From Clostridia bacterium (GTDB lineage Bacteria > Bacillota > Clostridia > Oscillospirales > Acutalibacteraceae), in NCBI GenBank assembly GCA_900767025.1, contig CAAFXS010000039.1, forward strand, positions 1-51,173: a DNA stretch of 51,173 bases, read 5' to 3'. The position numbers and the translations under genes were made by a program. This document shows positions 42,014-51,090 of the stretch, one piece after another. Below the pieces are notes generated by a model that saw only the letters and a program-made list of their open reading frames with translations, was not told where the DNA came from and did no database searches. Every line of letters starts with the position of its first letter. Within the stretch, counting starts at the first letter, position 1.

Positions 42014-44089
42014 TTATCCCTCCAAGGCGGAAATATATGCCTGTCCAAGTGCGATGCCGCCGTCACCGCAGGGGACCTTTTCATTAATATAAACCGAAAA
42101 GCCTTTTTCTTCAAGTGATTTAAAGGTATTTTCCGTTAAAATTCTGTTGTTGAAAACACCGCCGCCGAGAGCAATGTTTTTGATTTGGTATTTTTCTGCA
42201 ATTTGAGTAATAAGTCTGCAAAGCATCAGGTGAAATCCCAAAGCAAGCTCCTCTTTAGGTACGGAATTTTTAAGAGATTTGATTTCACAGAGAATTGCTT
42301 TTGGATCAAGCGAAACTGTCAGGGGATAGGCTTTTTCTGCCTTTGATGCCGCTTTTTCCAGGGCACATGCACACTGTCCCTCATAATCATTGCAGTGACA
42401 AATGTCAAGAAGGCTTGCCACCGCGTCAAAAAGCCTGCCCATACTTGAGGACAACACAGTGTTTATATTGTTTTCTATTGCCCTGTCAACAAGGTCGTTT
42501 CCGCCCAAATAGCAGTCAAGAGCCAGGTCTGCGTTTTTTGAAACCTCATCTGAGGCAAGGATTTTTGTGTATTCAAGGTGCTCTTTTCTTTCAAAGCTCT
42601 TTCCGTCAAAAAGTATAACCTCACTGCCCCATATTGCGCCGTCGTCACCGTAGCCTGTGCCGTCAAAGGCAAAGCCCAAAACCTTGCCTGTCAGATGATG
42701 CTCGGCAATTACCGATGCAATGTGAGCCCTGTGATGCTGAATCTTAATATCTGCATCAAATAGATTTGATGAATAATAATTTGGGTGAAGGTCGCAGACG
42801 GTTTTATCTCTTTTAAAGCCGTGGAGCTTTGCAAATCGGTCAATATTGCTTTTGTAGGTGTGGAACACCGCACTGTCCTCCAAGTCACCGAAATGCTGAC
42901 TTAAAAATACATAATTGTCACGGTGAAAGCCGAAAACCGCCTTTAAGTCACCGCCTGTTACAAGAGTGTCGCATTTTGCTTTTATACCGATGTCGATTGC
43001 CAAGGGCACATAACCCCTTGCCCTGCGGATAAACTGTGTTCTGCCGGCGTTTACGCATACCACACTGTCGTCAATGGGTGTAAGGATTTCTCTGTCGTGG
43101 GAAAGAACGGGAACACCGAATTTTTTTATTTCCTCATCATCAATGATTATCGGCTCCGCCGTTATATTTGCACTTGTCATAACAAGGGGTGAAACCCTGT
43201 CAAGTATCATTATCTGCAGGGGATTGCAGGGCAGGAACGCCCCGATATAATCACTGTCACCGCAGACACACTTGTGAAAATCCCTAACTTTTTTCAAAAG
43301 AACAATGGGGCGTGCAGTGGAAAGCAGCAGCTCCTTTTCCTTATCATTCACAAGGCAGTATTTTTCAATTTCATCAATATCCTTGAACATTACGGCAAAG
43401 GGCTTTGCCTCTCTGCCTTTCAGCTCTCGAATTTTTTTAACTGCATTTTCACAGTCTGCACGGCATGCAAGGTGATAGCCACCGATGTCCTTAATTGCCA
43501 ACACTCCGCCTTTTTTAAGGATGGCTACTGAATCGTCAATGCTCATACTGAGCCGTGGACCGCAGCCGTTACAGGCTATTGTCTGTGCGTGGCAACGCCT
43601 GTCCTGTGGGTCAGTATATTCCTCTGCGCATTCGCCGCACATTTCAAAATCGGACATTGTGATGTTTTCACGGTCATAGGGCAGGCGGTTAATGATGGTG
43701 TACCTTGGTCCGCAGTTAACACAGCTTATGAAAGGATGCATAAACCGCCTGTTGCTTTTATCCAAAAGCTCCTTTTCACATTCGGGGCAGGTGGCAAGAT
43801 CGCAGGTGATAAAAGGCGTTTCACTGTCAAAGTCGGAATGAACTATTTTAAAGCCGTCAAACTCTGTTTCTGCTATGGTTTCACGACTGTATTTTTTTAT
43901 TTCAAACAAGCCAACAAGGCGTCGGACAAATTCGTCCAACGCCTTATTATCACCGGTAACAATTATCTTAACATTACCGCCTGAATTTTTAACCTGACCC
44001 GTAATACCCAGGTCAAGAGCAATGCGCTGTGCGGCAGGACGGAAGCCCATGCCTTGCACAATGCCCGAAAAGGTTAATGCTTCTGTCAT
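42014..44089 (-). CDS. hypF: Carbamoyltransferase HypF
   Basis: 691 residues, somewhat shorter than E. coli HypF (about 750). Domains in order: acylphosphatase-like (GIVQGMGFRPAAQRIA, usually VQGVGFRP), two zinc-finger-like blocks (TCPECEKELLD and CGECAEEYTD among them), YrdC-like, and a Kae1-like domain (HHRAHIASVIAEH, FDGTGYGDDG, GGGVFNNRIL). It uses carbamoyl phosphate and ATP to carbamoylate HypE. It lies 17 bases after the ech ferredoxin and starts the hypFCDE block. The Met in the acylphosphatase loop is a mild variant. Confidence 0.95.
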   Translation of the reverse strand: MTEALTFSGIVQGMGFRPAAQRIALDLGITGQVKNSGGNVKIIVTGDNKALDEFVRRLVGLFEIKKYSRETIAETEFDGFKIVHSDFDSETPFITCDLATCPECEKELLDKSNRRFMHPFISCVNCGPRYTIINRLPYDRENITMSDFEMCGECAEEYTDPQDRRCHAQTIACNGCGPRLSMSIDDSVAILKKGGVLAIKDIGGYHLACRADCENAVKKIRELKGREAKPFAVMFKDIDEIEKYCLVNDKEKELLLSTARPIVLLKKVRDFHKCVCGDSDYIGAFLPCNPLQIMILDRVSPLVMTSANITAEPIIIDDEEIKKFGVPVLSHDREILTPIDDSVVCVNAGRTQFIRRARGYVPLAIDIGIKAKCDTLVTGGDLKAVFGFHRDNYVFLSQHFGDLEDSAVFHTYKSNIDRFAKLHGFKRDKTVCDLHPNYYSSNLFDADIKIQHHRAHIASVIAEHHLTGKVLGFAFDGTGYGDDGAIWGSEVILFDGKSFERKEHLEYTKILASDEVSKNADLALDCYLGGNDLVDRAIENNINTVLSSSMGRLFDAVASLLDICHCNDYEGQCACALEKAASKAEKAYPLTVSLDPKAILCEIKSLKNSVPKEELALGFHLMLCRLITQIAEKYQIKNIALGGGVFNNRILTENTFKSLEEKGFSVYINEKVPCGDGGIALGQAYISALEG

Positions 44090-44106
44090 TAAAAGCAGCT
44101 CCCTGA

Positions 44107-44712
44107 TTATTCCTTATGTAGTGTAACAACGCCCTTTTCACCGTCATCCTCGGCAAAGGAAAGTGCCTTGAATTTAAGGCAGGCGTCAATACACGCTCCG
44201 CACTGAACACATTCGTCTCTGTTGATTGACCAGGTTTTTTCACCTGTTCTGTCAACTGTGATACAGCTTTGGGGGCATTTCCTTGAACAAAGGCCGCAGA
44301 GTATGCACTTTGACATATCGTTTACGATTTTGCCTGTTGCGGCAGCTTCTTCCTTTTCCTCTGTCGGCTCGGGGATAGGCTGACTGTATGTGTCAACAAC
44401 CTTTTCAGTTGACGGTGCAGTATAGCCCGGAGCCATGGTAAGACATTTCTTTGGGCAGGCATTAACGCAAGCCTGACACTGAACACAGCCCATTCGCTCT
44501 ATTGTCCAGGTTTTTGCGTTTCTGTCAACCTTTATTGCGCCTGACATACATTTGCGGGAGCAAATACCGCACATAATACAGTCATCAATATTTATTTCAA
44601 TATGACCTCTGCTTTTTTCGGGATAAACCTTGGGTACAGCAGGGTACTGCTTGGTGGCAGGCTTTGAAAACAGGTTTTTAATCGCTGTTAATGAAAAATC
44701 CATTATAGACAT
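44107..44712 (-). CDS. echF: EchF-type ferredoxin subunit, duplicated (4 x [4Fe-4S])
   Basis: 201 residues with four CxxCxxCxxxC motifs, at 45-55, 76-86, 136-146 and 168-178. Residues 45-86 and 136-178 are clearly related: SRKC, an I-V-D-R-x-x-KTW stretch, then CVQCxAC. They are joined by a Pro/Glu/Ala-rich linker (about 98-127). A standard EchF has one such pair, so this looks like an internal tandem duplication giving an electron wire of four clusters. It would pass electrons from ferredoxin to EchC and the NiFe site. Position directly after echE and before hypF fits. The first motif is followed by Met rather than Pro and the last by Leu. Confidence 0.9.
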   Translation of the reverse strand: MSIMDFSLTAIKNLFSKPATKQYPAVPKVYPEKSRGHIEINIDDCIMCGICSRKCMSGAIKVDRNAKTWTIERMGCVQCQACVNACPKKCLTMAPGYTAPSTEKVVDTYSQPIPEPTEEKEEAAATGKIVNDMSKCILCGLCSRKCPQSCITVDRTGEKTWSINRDECVQCGACIDACLKFKALSFAEDDGEKGVVTLHKE

Positions 44713-44721
44713 ATCTGTTAC

Positions 44722-45801
44722 CTACCTTTCCGTACAGCTGATGCAGGGGTCAATTGTTAAAATTTGGAGGGGCACATCTGCCAGCTCGGAGCCGGGCAGA
44801 ATGTGAATAAGCGACTGAATGTTTGTAAAGGTGGGAGTACGGATTCTGAATCTTTCAAGGAATTTTGTACCGTTAGCCTTAACATAGAATATCGCCTCTC
44901 CTCTTGGTTGCTCCGCTCTTACAAAGGCCTCTCCGTTAGGATTGCCTTTAATCTGGTTAGCGATTGCACCCTCGGGTATTTTGTCAACAAGCTGTCTTAT
45001 GATGCTGATGGACTGGAAAAGCTCGCCGATACGCACTGCACAGCGGGCATAGCCGTCACATTCAGTTGAGGTTATAATATCAAAATCAACCTTGTCATAA
45101 GCCTCGTAGCCTGTCTTTCTTGTGTCAAGCTCAATGCCTGCGGCTCTTGCCATGGGACCTACGGCACCGAGACGAATTGCGTCTTCCTTGTTGAGTATAC
45201 CCACGCCTTTAAGACGGCTTTGAACTGTATAATCGTTAAGGAAGGTTTTTGAAAGCCTTTTCAAATCCTTTTCCATACCGTTAAAAATATCAACAAAGCT
45301 CTTGAGCATTGATGAATCCATATCACGCAGAACGCCGCCGATTTTGTTAACGGAAAAGATAACGCGTCCGCCGGTGGATGCCTCAAACATATCAAGAACT
45401 TTCTCTCTCATTCTCCAGCATTGCATAAACAGAGCGTCAAAGCCGAAGGCGTCGGCAAGGAGACCAAGCCAAAGAAGGTGAGAGTGAATACGGCTCATTT
45501 CACCCCAAATTGTGCGGAGAAACTGTGCTCTTTCGGGAACCTCGGCATCAAAAATGCTTTCAAGTGCCTCGCAGTAGCACATACCGTGCTTAAAGGAGCA
45601 GATACCGCAAATTCTTTCAACAACATACTGATAGTCGTTAAAATCCCTTTTGCCTGCAAGCTCCTCAAGTCCTCTGTGAACAAATCCGATTGAGGGTATT
45701 GCCTCAACAACCTTTTCATCCTCCAAAACCAAATCAAGATGAACAGGCTCCGGCAGAACAGGGTGCTGGGGACCGAAGGGTACTACTGATCTTTCGCCCA
45801 T
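44722..45801 (-). CDS. echE: Ech hydrogenase large subunit (NiFe site)
   Basis: 359 residues, related to NuoD and group 4 [NiFe] hydrogenases. The nickel ligands are present: C65 and C68 in ERICGICS and C353, C356 in DPCISCTER. The protein ends right after that motif, so it lacks the C-terminal peptide normally cleaved during maturation; I recall this for EchE/CooH-type subunits. No endopeptidase gene is in the operon. Conserved blocks include FGPQHPVLPEPV at the start. It reduces protons with electrons from ferredoxin. Start shares one base with echD. Confidence 0.95.
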   Translation of the reverse strand: MGERSVVPFGPQHPVLPEPVHLDLVLEDEKVVEAIPSIGFVHRGLEELAGKRDFNDYQYVVERICGICSFKHGMCYCEALESIFDAEVPERAQFLRTIWGEMSRIHSHLLWLGLLADAFGFDALFMQCWRMREKVLDMFEASTGGRVIFSVNKIGGVLRDMDSSMLKSFVDIFNGMEKDLKRLSKTFLNDYTVQSRLKGVGILNKEDAIRLGAVGPMARAAGIELDTRKTGYEAYDKVDFDIITSTECDGYARCAVRIGELFQSISIIRQLVDKIPEGAIANQIKGNPNGEAFVRAEQPRGEAIFYVKANGTKFLERFRIRTPTFTNIQSLIHILPGSELADVPLQILTIDPCISCTER

Positions 45802-46202
45802 TATTCTTCCGCCTCCTTTGCACTTTCTTCTTTTTTAACAACCTTAACAGCGTCCTTAACTTCCTTTTTGAAAGGAGTTTTAACTGCTATTCTGTAAAAT
45901 TTATTGTCATAATCGGGATTGATTGATTTAATCTTAACACCGAAAAGCTCCTTCATTTCGTTCTCATAAAGCATTGCCGAGGGGAAGAAGTCGGATATGG
46001 TGCTGATTTCCAAATCAATAGGAACGATTATTTTGTAATTCTCAAAGGTGTATTCCTTTGAAACAGAGTAAATAATTTCATTATAGCCCTCAAAGGCAGT
46101 TGCACATATTTGTGTTAGGCGGTAGCCTGCTCTCTGCTTTTCGAGCATAATTTTATAAAGGGTTTGAATATCAACTGTTTCAATATTGTACTTTTCTCTC
46201 AT
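45801..46202 (-). CDS. echD: Ech hydrogenase subunit D (NuoC-like)
   Basis: 133 residues related to the 30-kDa/NuoC subunit of complex I. SDFFPSAMLYENEMKELFGVK is the conserved NuoC segment (E-R-E-x-x-D-x-F-G type). It has no cofactor, so its role is structural, linking EchC and EchE. A Lys/Glu-rich tail (residues ~115-133) is shared with some Clostridia versions. Stop and start are overlapped with the neighbours (TAATG). Confidence 0.9.
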   Translation of the reverse strand: MREKYNIETVDIQTLYKIMLEKQRAGYRLTQICATAFEGYNEIIYSVSKEYTFENYKIIVPIDLEISTISDFFPSAMLYENEMKELFGVKIKSINPDYDNKFYRIAVKTPFKKEVKDAVKVVKKEESAKEAEE

Positions 46203-46636
46203 TATTTACCCTCCTTTAGCTTTTGGCTCTTTTCTCTCAACAGAGCAAGGGATTTAACCACGCCGTCAATAATCGCCTCGGGTCTTGCGGCACAGCCGGG
46301 AACATAAATGTCAACGGGGATAACCTTGTCAACTCCGCCGATAATGTTGTAGCAGTCCTTGAATACACCGCCGTTGCAGGCACAAATGCCTATTGCACAT
46401 ACAACCTTCGGCTCTGTCATCTGCTCGTAAATCTGCTGAACAACAGGCTTGTTCTGTTCGTTAACAGAGCCTGTGATAAGCAGTATATCTGCGTGCTTGG
46501 GATTACCTGTGTTAATAACGCCGAAACGCTCCACATCGTACAGGGGAGTAAGGCAGGCAAGCACCTCAATATCACAGCCGTTACAGCTTGTGCCGTCATA
46601 ATGCATAATCCACGGCGATTTTGCAATATCAGCCAT
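46202..46636 (-). CDS. echC: Ech hydrogenase small subunit C (NuoB-like, [4Fe-4S])
   Basis: 144 residues. The cluster ligands are in TSCNGCD (C18, C21), then GICACNGG, and VPGCAARPEA. These match the proximal cluster of NuoB and EchC, with no medial or distal cluster. HADILLITGSVNEQNKP is the conserved middle block. It takes electrons from the ferredoxin-like subunit and passes them to EchE. The gene overlaps echB by eight bases. Confidence 0.93.
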   Translation of the reverse strand: MADIAKSPWIMHYDGTSCNGCDIEVLACLTPLYDVERFGVINTGNPKHADILLITGSVNEQNKPVVQQIYEQMTEPKVVCAIGICACNGGVFKDCYNIIGGVDKVIPVDIYVPGCAARPEAIIDGVVKSLALLREKSQKLKEGK

Positions 46637-47528
46637 TGAACTGTACCCCCTTTACAAATACTTCAAGAATAAACACATTAAGCGCTCCTATGATTATTGT
46701 GGTAATCCAGGAGTTTTTGAACATTCTTTGCCACTTCATACGGGCATTAGTGTTGTCCACAAGAATAAGTACAAAATATGTAATTGCAATTCCTGCCAAA
46801 GCGATAAGAACCGTCCACCAGCTTGAGTTAAGGAAGAACAGTGCAATTACACCCATAAGGAAAATGCTTTCATACCAGTGTGCAATTTCCACAATGGCAA
46901 ACATTTCACCTGAAAATTCCGTTGTGATACCCTTAACCATTTCCTGATGTGCGTGATGGCTTGTTGAAAGGTCAAAGGGATGCTTTCTCAGCTTAATGGT
47001 AAGGATAAATACAAATCCTACAAATACACCGGGAAGATAGATTATTGCCGGAACAGAGTCACTTGAAACAATTTCGTTAACTCTGAATGTGCCTGTTGCA
47101 AGGTAAAAGCCCACTGCGGTAAGAAGCACCATAGGCTCATATGACAACATCTGCATCATTTCTCTGTTAGCGCCCATATTTGCATATGGTGAGTGAGCAC
47201 TGGTAGCCGCAAGGATAAGGAAAAGGTTTGCGGTTGTCAGCGCAAAGAATACCAAAAGCAAATCAAATCCGCCGAAGAAAAGACAACCGGTAAAAATAAC
47301 AAACACAAGAAATGTAATCAGATAAAAAATCTGAACATGGTTAACAACGCTTGTCTCTTTTTTCAAGAGCTTGAAAACATCGTAAAAGGGCTGAAGAAGG
47401 GGAGGACCCTGCCTGCCCTGCATACGGGCGGTAATTTTTCTGTCGATACCGGAGGTGAGTCCTCCGGCGATAGGTGCAAGGATAATGTAAGCAATGATGC
47501 TAATGGCAATCTTAAGTGTATAGCTCAT
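46629..47528 (-). CDS. echB: Ech hydrogenase membrane subunit B (NuoH-like)
   Basis: 299 residues with about eight helices. The conserved loop ITARMQGRQGPPLLQPFYDVFKLLKKE (split over residues ~28-55) is diagnostic for NuoH/HycD/EchB. ANREMMQMLSYEPMVLL and HPFDLSTSHHAHQEMVKG are further conserved segments. It anchors the hydrogenase module to the membrane and forms part of the ion path. I start at the ATG at 47528, after AGGAGGTG. This shares one base with the echA stop (TAATG). An upstream start within echA has no ribosome site. Confidence 0.94.
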   Translation of the reverse strand: MSYTLKIAISIIAYIILAPIAGGLTSGIDRKITARMQGRQGPPLLQPFYDVFKLLKKETSVVNHVQIFYLITFLVFVIFTGCLFFGGFDLLLVFFALTTANLFLILAATSAHSPYANMGANREMMQMLSYEPMVLLTAVGFYLATGTFRVNEIVSSDSVPAIIYLPGVFVGFVFILTIKLRKHPFDLSTSHHAHQEMVKGITTEFSGEMFAIVEIAHWYESIFLMGVIALFFLNSSWWTVLIALAGIAITYFVLILVDNTNARMKWQRMFKNSWITTIIIGALNVFILEVFVKGVQFNG

Positions 47529-49438
47529 TAGAATGCACCTCCTATCGAAATAACCATAAGTGTAACAATCAGTATGATTGAAATAACGATTGACGGCTCC
47601 CAAAGCTTCTTCTCGCCGAAGATATCCTCCATATACCAGTTGGCAAGGAAGAAACGCCTTTTTTCACCCATTGAGTCAATATAGTTCATCTGGTCGCCTG
47701 CATTGACGCCGTTAATGTAACGCGGAGCCTTTTTGTATCTTGTTTCCCTGGCGGTAGCCCAGGCAGCAGCGGGAACAAGGAATATTCCCACAAGCATAAT
47801 CATCATAATTGTAATATTGTCCGCTGAAATAACAGCCTCCGCACTGTTGAATATCAGGTTGATATACGGAATAATTACATGGCTTGAAATAAACGGGAAG
47901 GCAAAGCAAAGGGTAACCATAAGAATTGAGTGAATTAATATTGAAATCCACTGATTTGCCGATGTGGTATTTTTAGCCTTAACATCGTTGTTCTTTGAGG
48001 CAAGCACTGTTGCAATCCATTTCATCCAGTAGAACAGGGTTGTGGCGCTGCCGAAGCATACGAATAATACAAGCAGTACAGAGCCGCTGTCGATAAAGGC
48101 TTTAAGTGCAGCCCATTTTGAAAGGAGCATACCAAAGGGTGCAAGGAACATACCTGCGATACCGATAACAAGAGTCCAGGCAAGGTAAGGATGACGGCGT
48201 ACAAGTCCGTGCATTGTTTCAATATCTCTTGAGCCGGTAGCGTTTTCGATGGCACCAACGGTCTGGAACAAAAGTGATTTTGAAATAGCGTGGAAAATAA
48301 GGAGGAATACTCCTGCCCAAATGGTTTCCTTGGCGCCTACGCCTGCACAGGCGGTGATAAGACCAAGGTTTGAAATTGTTGAATAAGCAAGCACCTTTTT
48401 GCCGTCGCTGACAGTAATTGCAAGCATGGACATAATAAGGAAGGTGAAACCACCGATAAGGCTTACCATTGTTCCTGCATATGTGCCTGCAAGCACTGGT
48501 GACAGCCTGAGAAGAAGATATACGCCTGCCTTTACCATTGTTGCACTGTGGAGCAACGCAGAGGACGGCGTGGGAGCAACCATTGCACCCAAAAGCCATT
48601 TTGAAAAGGGCATTTGCGCACTTTTTGTAAGAGCGGCAAAGGAAAGCAGGATAACAGGAGCAACGATAATTTTTCCGTCGCAGAGGATAAGGCTCTGCAT
48701 ATCCGTAACATTGAATTTAACACCTGCCCACACAATTGCGGCGGCAAATCCGCAACCGCCCAAAAGGTTCATCCAAAGGGCTCTGAAGCAGTTATGTATT
48801 GCCTCCTCGGTTCTTGTATAGCCGATAAGCAGGAAGGATACAACGCTGGTGATTTCCCAGAAGAAGTACATCCATACAAGGCTGTTTGAAAGCACAAGAC
48901 CGAACATTGCACCAAGGAAAACATAAAGCAGTGAGAAGAAATATCTTCTTCTGTCCTTAAATTCTTTATGATGATTGTGGTAATCCTTCATATATCCGCA
49001 GGCATAAACTGTAATGAGCGTGCCTACAACTCCAACGATGAGCACCATAATAACCGTAAGCTCATCAACATACATTTTACTGATTTGCTGATGCGGTGCA
49101 TAACCGCCCAACTCATACCACAAAATAAGCACTGTTTGTGCTATTGAGAGCGCAGCAGCGTAATATTGCCTGTACTTAAAGCTTAACACCGTAACCAGTG
49201 CGGCTAAAAATACCTCAACGCCCATAATAACTTCATCTGCAACACCTGTTTGTGAAAACAGATAATGCTGTGGGTCACCGGAGATAAAATATTTTACCGC
49301 AAAAGCAATTGCAACACCTATTATTCCCACAGTGCCGGTATAGGTAATAATTTGCCTAACGGTGTTGTTCTTTGCCAAACTCAAAAGTATTGCGCATAAA
49401 AACGGAAGACAAATCATTACGATAATCAGAGTTTCCAT
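47528..49438 (-). CDS. echA: Ech hydrogenase ion-pumping subunit A (NuoL-like)
   Basis: 636 residues with about 16 helices. It belongs to the NuoL/MrpA antiporter family. The signature KSAQMPFSKWLLGAMVAPTP and LLHSATMVKAGVYLLLR is present with the expected Lys. FSLLYVFLGAMFGLVLSNSL and EITSVVSFLLIGY precede it. It would translocate H+ or Na+ when ferredoxin is oxidised to make H2. First gene of the ten-gene operon, with GGGGAGG a few bases upstream of the ATG. The ion cannot be told from the sequence. Confidence 0.93.
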   Translation of the reverse strand: METLIIVMICLPFLCAILLSLAKNNTVRQIITYTGTVGIIGVAIAFAVKYFISGDPQHYLFSQTGVADEVIMGVEVFLAALVTVLSFKYRQYYAAALSIAQTVLILWYELGGYAPHQQISKMYVDELTVIMVLIVGVVGTLITVYACGYMKDYHNHHKEFKDRRRYFFSLLYVFLGAMFGLVLSNSLVWMYFFWEITSVVSFLLIGYTRTEEAIHNCFRALWMNLLGGCGFAAAIVWAGVKFNVTDMQSLILCDGKIIVAPVILLSFAALTKSAQMPFSKWLLGAMVAPTPSSALLHSATMVKAGVYLLLRLSPVLAGTYAGTMVSLIGGFTFLIMSMLAITVSDGKKVLAYSTISNLGLITACAGVGAKETIWAGVFLLIFHAISKSLLFQTVGAIENATGSRDIETMHGLVRRHPYLAWTLVIGIAGMFLAPFGMLLSKWAALKAFIDSGSVLLVLFVCFGSATTLFYWMKWIATVLASKNNDVKAKNTTSANQWISILIHSILMVTLCFAFPFISSHVIIPYINLIFNSAEAVISADNITIMMIMLVGIFLVPAAAWATARETRYKKAPRYINGVNAGDQMNYIDSMGEKRRFFLANWYMEDIFGEKKLWEPSIVISIILIVTLMVISIGGAF

Positions 49439-49515
49439 TTAACCAACCTCCCCAAAATATCTTCCTAAAATTAAATAGGTAATAAATATATATAATATAC
49501 TCAAAAATCAGTAAT

Positions 49516-49544
49516 ATAATAACACTAACTGTTGCCGGGGTCAA
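49516..49544 (-). promoter_or_regulatory. Promoter of the ech-hyp operon
   Basis: Minus-strand TTGACC (49539-49544) and TATTAT (49516-49521) have a 17-base spacer. The leader to echA is about 70 bases. The remaining gap up to 49626 is AT-rich and holds no recognised operator. Confidence 0.7.
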
Positions 49545-49626
49545 TGTTAAAATTTATATTTTTGATATTTTTTTATCAAGCGAATTTTTGGTAATAAAAA
49601 GTTTAAATTTGTATAACGCTGATGTA

Positions 49627-49655
49627 TTGATTTTCACAATGCAGTGTAATATAAT
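49627..49655 (+). promoter_or_regulatory. Promoter of the polysaccharide deacetylase gene
   Basis: TTGATT (49627-49632) and TATAAT (49650-49655) are 17 bases apart. The TTG start is about 45 bases downstream, preceded by GAGGTG. Confidence 0.75.
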
Positions 49656-49699
49656 TGAGTATACAAAAACAGATTTTTGTCTTTATGAGGTGTGATTAG

Positions 49700-51031
49700 T
49701 TGACAAAAAAAATTAAGGCAATTACTGCTGCGGCAATTGCTGTCATAGTGGTTTGCACATTCTGTGCACTGGCAGTGGTTAACGGCAACAGTATAAATGA
49801 TGTGAAAAAAGTGAATATGGCTGAAAACAGCTCCTCATCAGTGAAAATTCAGTGGTCTGCCGTTAAGGGTGCGGAGGGCTACCTGATTTATGCCAAGGAT
49901 GACAGCGGCGATTATAAAAAAATCGGTGAACCCGGAGCAGAGGATACCTCATATGATTTTACAGGGCTTAACAGCGCCACCGTTTACAGTGTAAAGGTTA
50001 CTGCCTTCAAGCATTTCGGCAATAAGCTTGTTGAAAGCGAAGAGGCACAGGAGTTTAACATCTTTACTCTTCCGGATGCGCCTGAGCTGACGGCGGATTC
50101 TCCCGACGAGGGCGTTCTTTCTCTCAACTGGAATAAGGCTGAAAATTTGTCGGGCTATGAGCTTGAGTATTCAAAAGACAAGGAGTTCGGTGACAGCGAA
50201 AGCGAGGAGCTTGCAGGGGATAAGACGGAATTTAAGATTGAGGGCTTAACTCCCAATGACATATATTTTGCAAGGGTAAGGGCGTTTTTTGAGCCTGACG
50301 GTGATAAGGTTTTCGGTGAGTGGAGTAAAACCGCAGAAACGGAAATTATGGAAAAGGTTGTTATGGCAGCGAACCTTGACCCCAACAAGCCTATGATTGC
50401 TCTTTCCTTTGATGACGGCCCCGGATATCCCAACGGAAGCAGTCCAAATCCCACCAAGGAAATTCTTGATGTTTTGGAGGAATACGGAGCAAGAGCCACC
50501 TTCTTTATGGTTTCGTCAAGGATAAACAGTTCAAACATTGACTGCTTAAAGCGTGAAATTGCACTTGGCTGTGAGCTTGGAAATCACACCTACAGCCACG
50601 AAAGATACGGCAAAAAGGTTACTGCAAACGATATTAAAAAATGCAGTGAAACCATTAAGGAAAAAACCGGTCAGGCACCTACAATATTCAGGTGCACAGG
50701 GGGTATGATTACCTCTGCAATGCAGGAGGAATGCAGGAAAGAGGGTATGCCCATTGCATATTGGTCAATTGATACCGAGGACTGGAAATCAAAGAATCCC
50801 GACAAAATTTATGATATTACAATGAAAAATGCCTATGACGGTGCAATTATTCTGATGCATGACATTTATCCCACAACTGCTCAGGCAGTGAAAAAAATAG
50901 TGCCTGCCCTTATTGAGCAGGGCTATCAGGTTGTGGGCATAAGTGAAATGCTGGCGGCTAAAAACGGCGGAAAGCCACCGAAGGCCGGCGAGCAGTATGT
51001 TGACTACAAAACCATAAACAATCACACATAA
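49700..51031 (+). CDS. Polysaccharide deacetylase with two FN3-like domains
   Basis: 443 residues. An N-terminal hydrophobic helix (about 6-28) is a signal peptide or anchor. Two fibronectin-III-like domains follow (about 35-123 and 124-218, with VKIQWSAVKGAEGYLIYAK and LSLNWNKAENLSGYELEY). The NodB domain runs from ~232 to 420: SFDDGP (D238, D239), HTYSH (H296, H300), R331 in RCTGG, IDTEDW and LMHDIY (H387). The R-x-P-x-G motif is RCTGG here, lacking the Pro. It probably deacetylates peptidoglycan or a surface glycan. Start is TTG at 49700 with GAGGTG upstream. A Lys/Gly-rich tail ends the protein. Confidence 0.92.
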   Translation: MTKKIKAITAAAIAVIVVCTFCALAVVNGNSINDVKKVNMAENSSSSVKIQWSAVKGAEGYLIYAKDDSGDYKKIGEPGAEDTSYDFTGLNSATVYSVKVTAFKHFGNKLVESEEAQEFNIFTLPDAPELTADSPDEGVLSLNWNKAENLSGYELEYSKDKEFGDSESEELAGDKTEFKIEGLTPNDIYFARVRAFFEPDGDKVFGEWSKTAETEIMEKVVMAANLDPNKPMIALSFDDGPGYPNGSSPNPTKEILDVLEEYGARATFFMVSSRINSSNIDCLKREIALGCELGNHTYSHERYGKKVTANDIKKCSETIKEKTGQAPTIFRCTGGMITSAMQEECRKEGMPIAYWSIDTEDWKSKNPDKIYDITMKNAYDGAIILMHDIYPTTAQAVKKIVPALIEQGYQVVGISEMLAAKNGGKPPKAGEQYVDYKTINNHT

Positions 51032-51033
51032 TA

Positions 51034-51066
51034 AAAAAATCCCTGCCGTGATGACAGGGATTTTTT
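51034..51066 (+). terminator. Terminator of the deacetylase gene
   Basis: AAAAAATCCCTG and its complement pair around a nine-base loop, ending in six T's, three bases after the stop codon. It may also work for a convergent gene beyond the window. Confidence 0.85.
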
Positions 51067-51090
51067 CATTGGTCTTCAGCACAGAATAAA

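Noticed and set aside
44107..49438. Respiratory complex I fragment
   Set aside because: Subunits match Ech: NiFe ligand cysteines are present, NADH and quinone modules are absent, and hyp genes follow.
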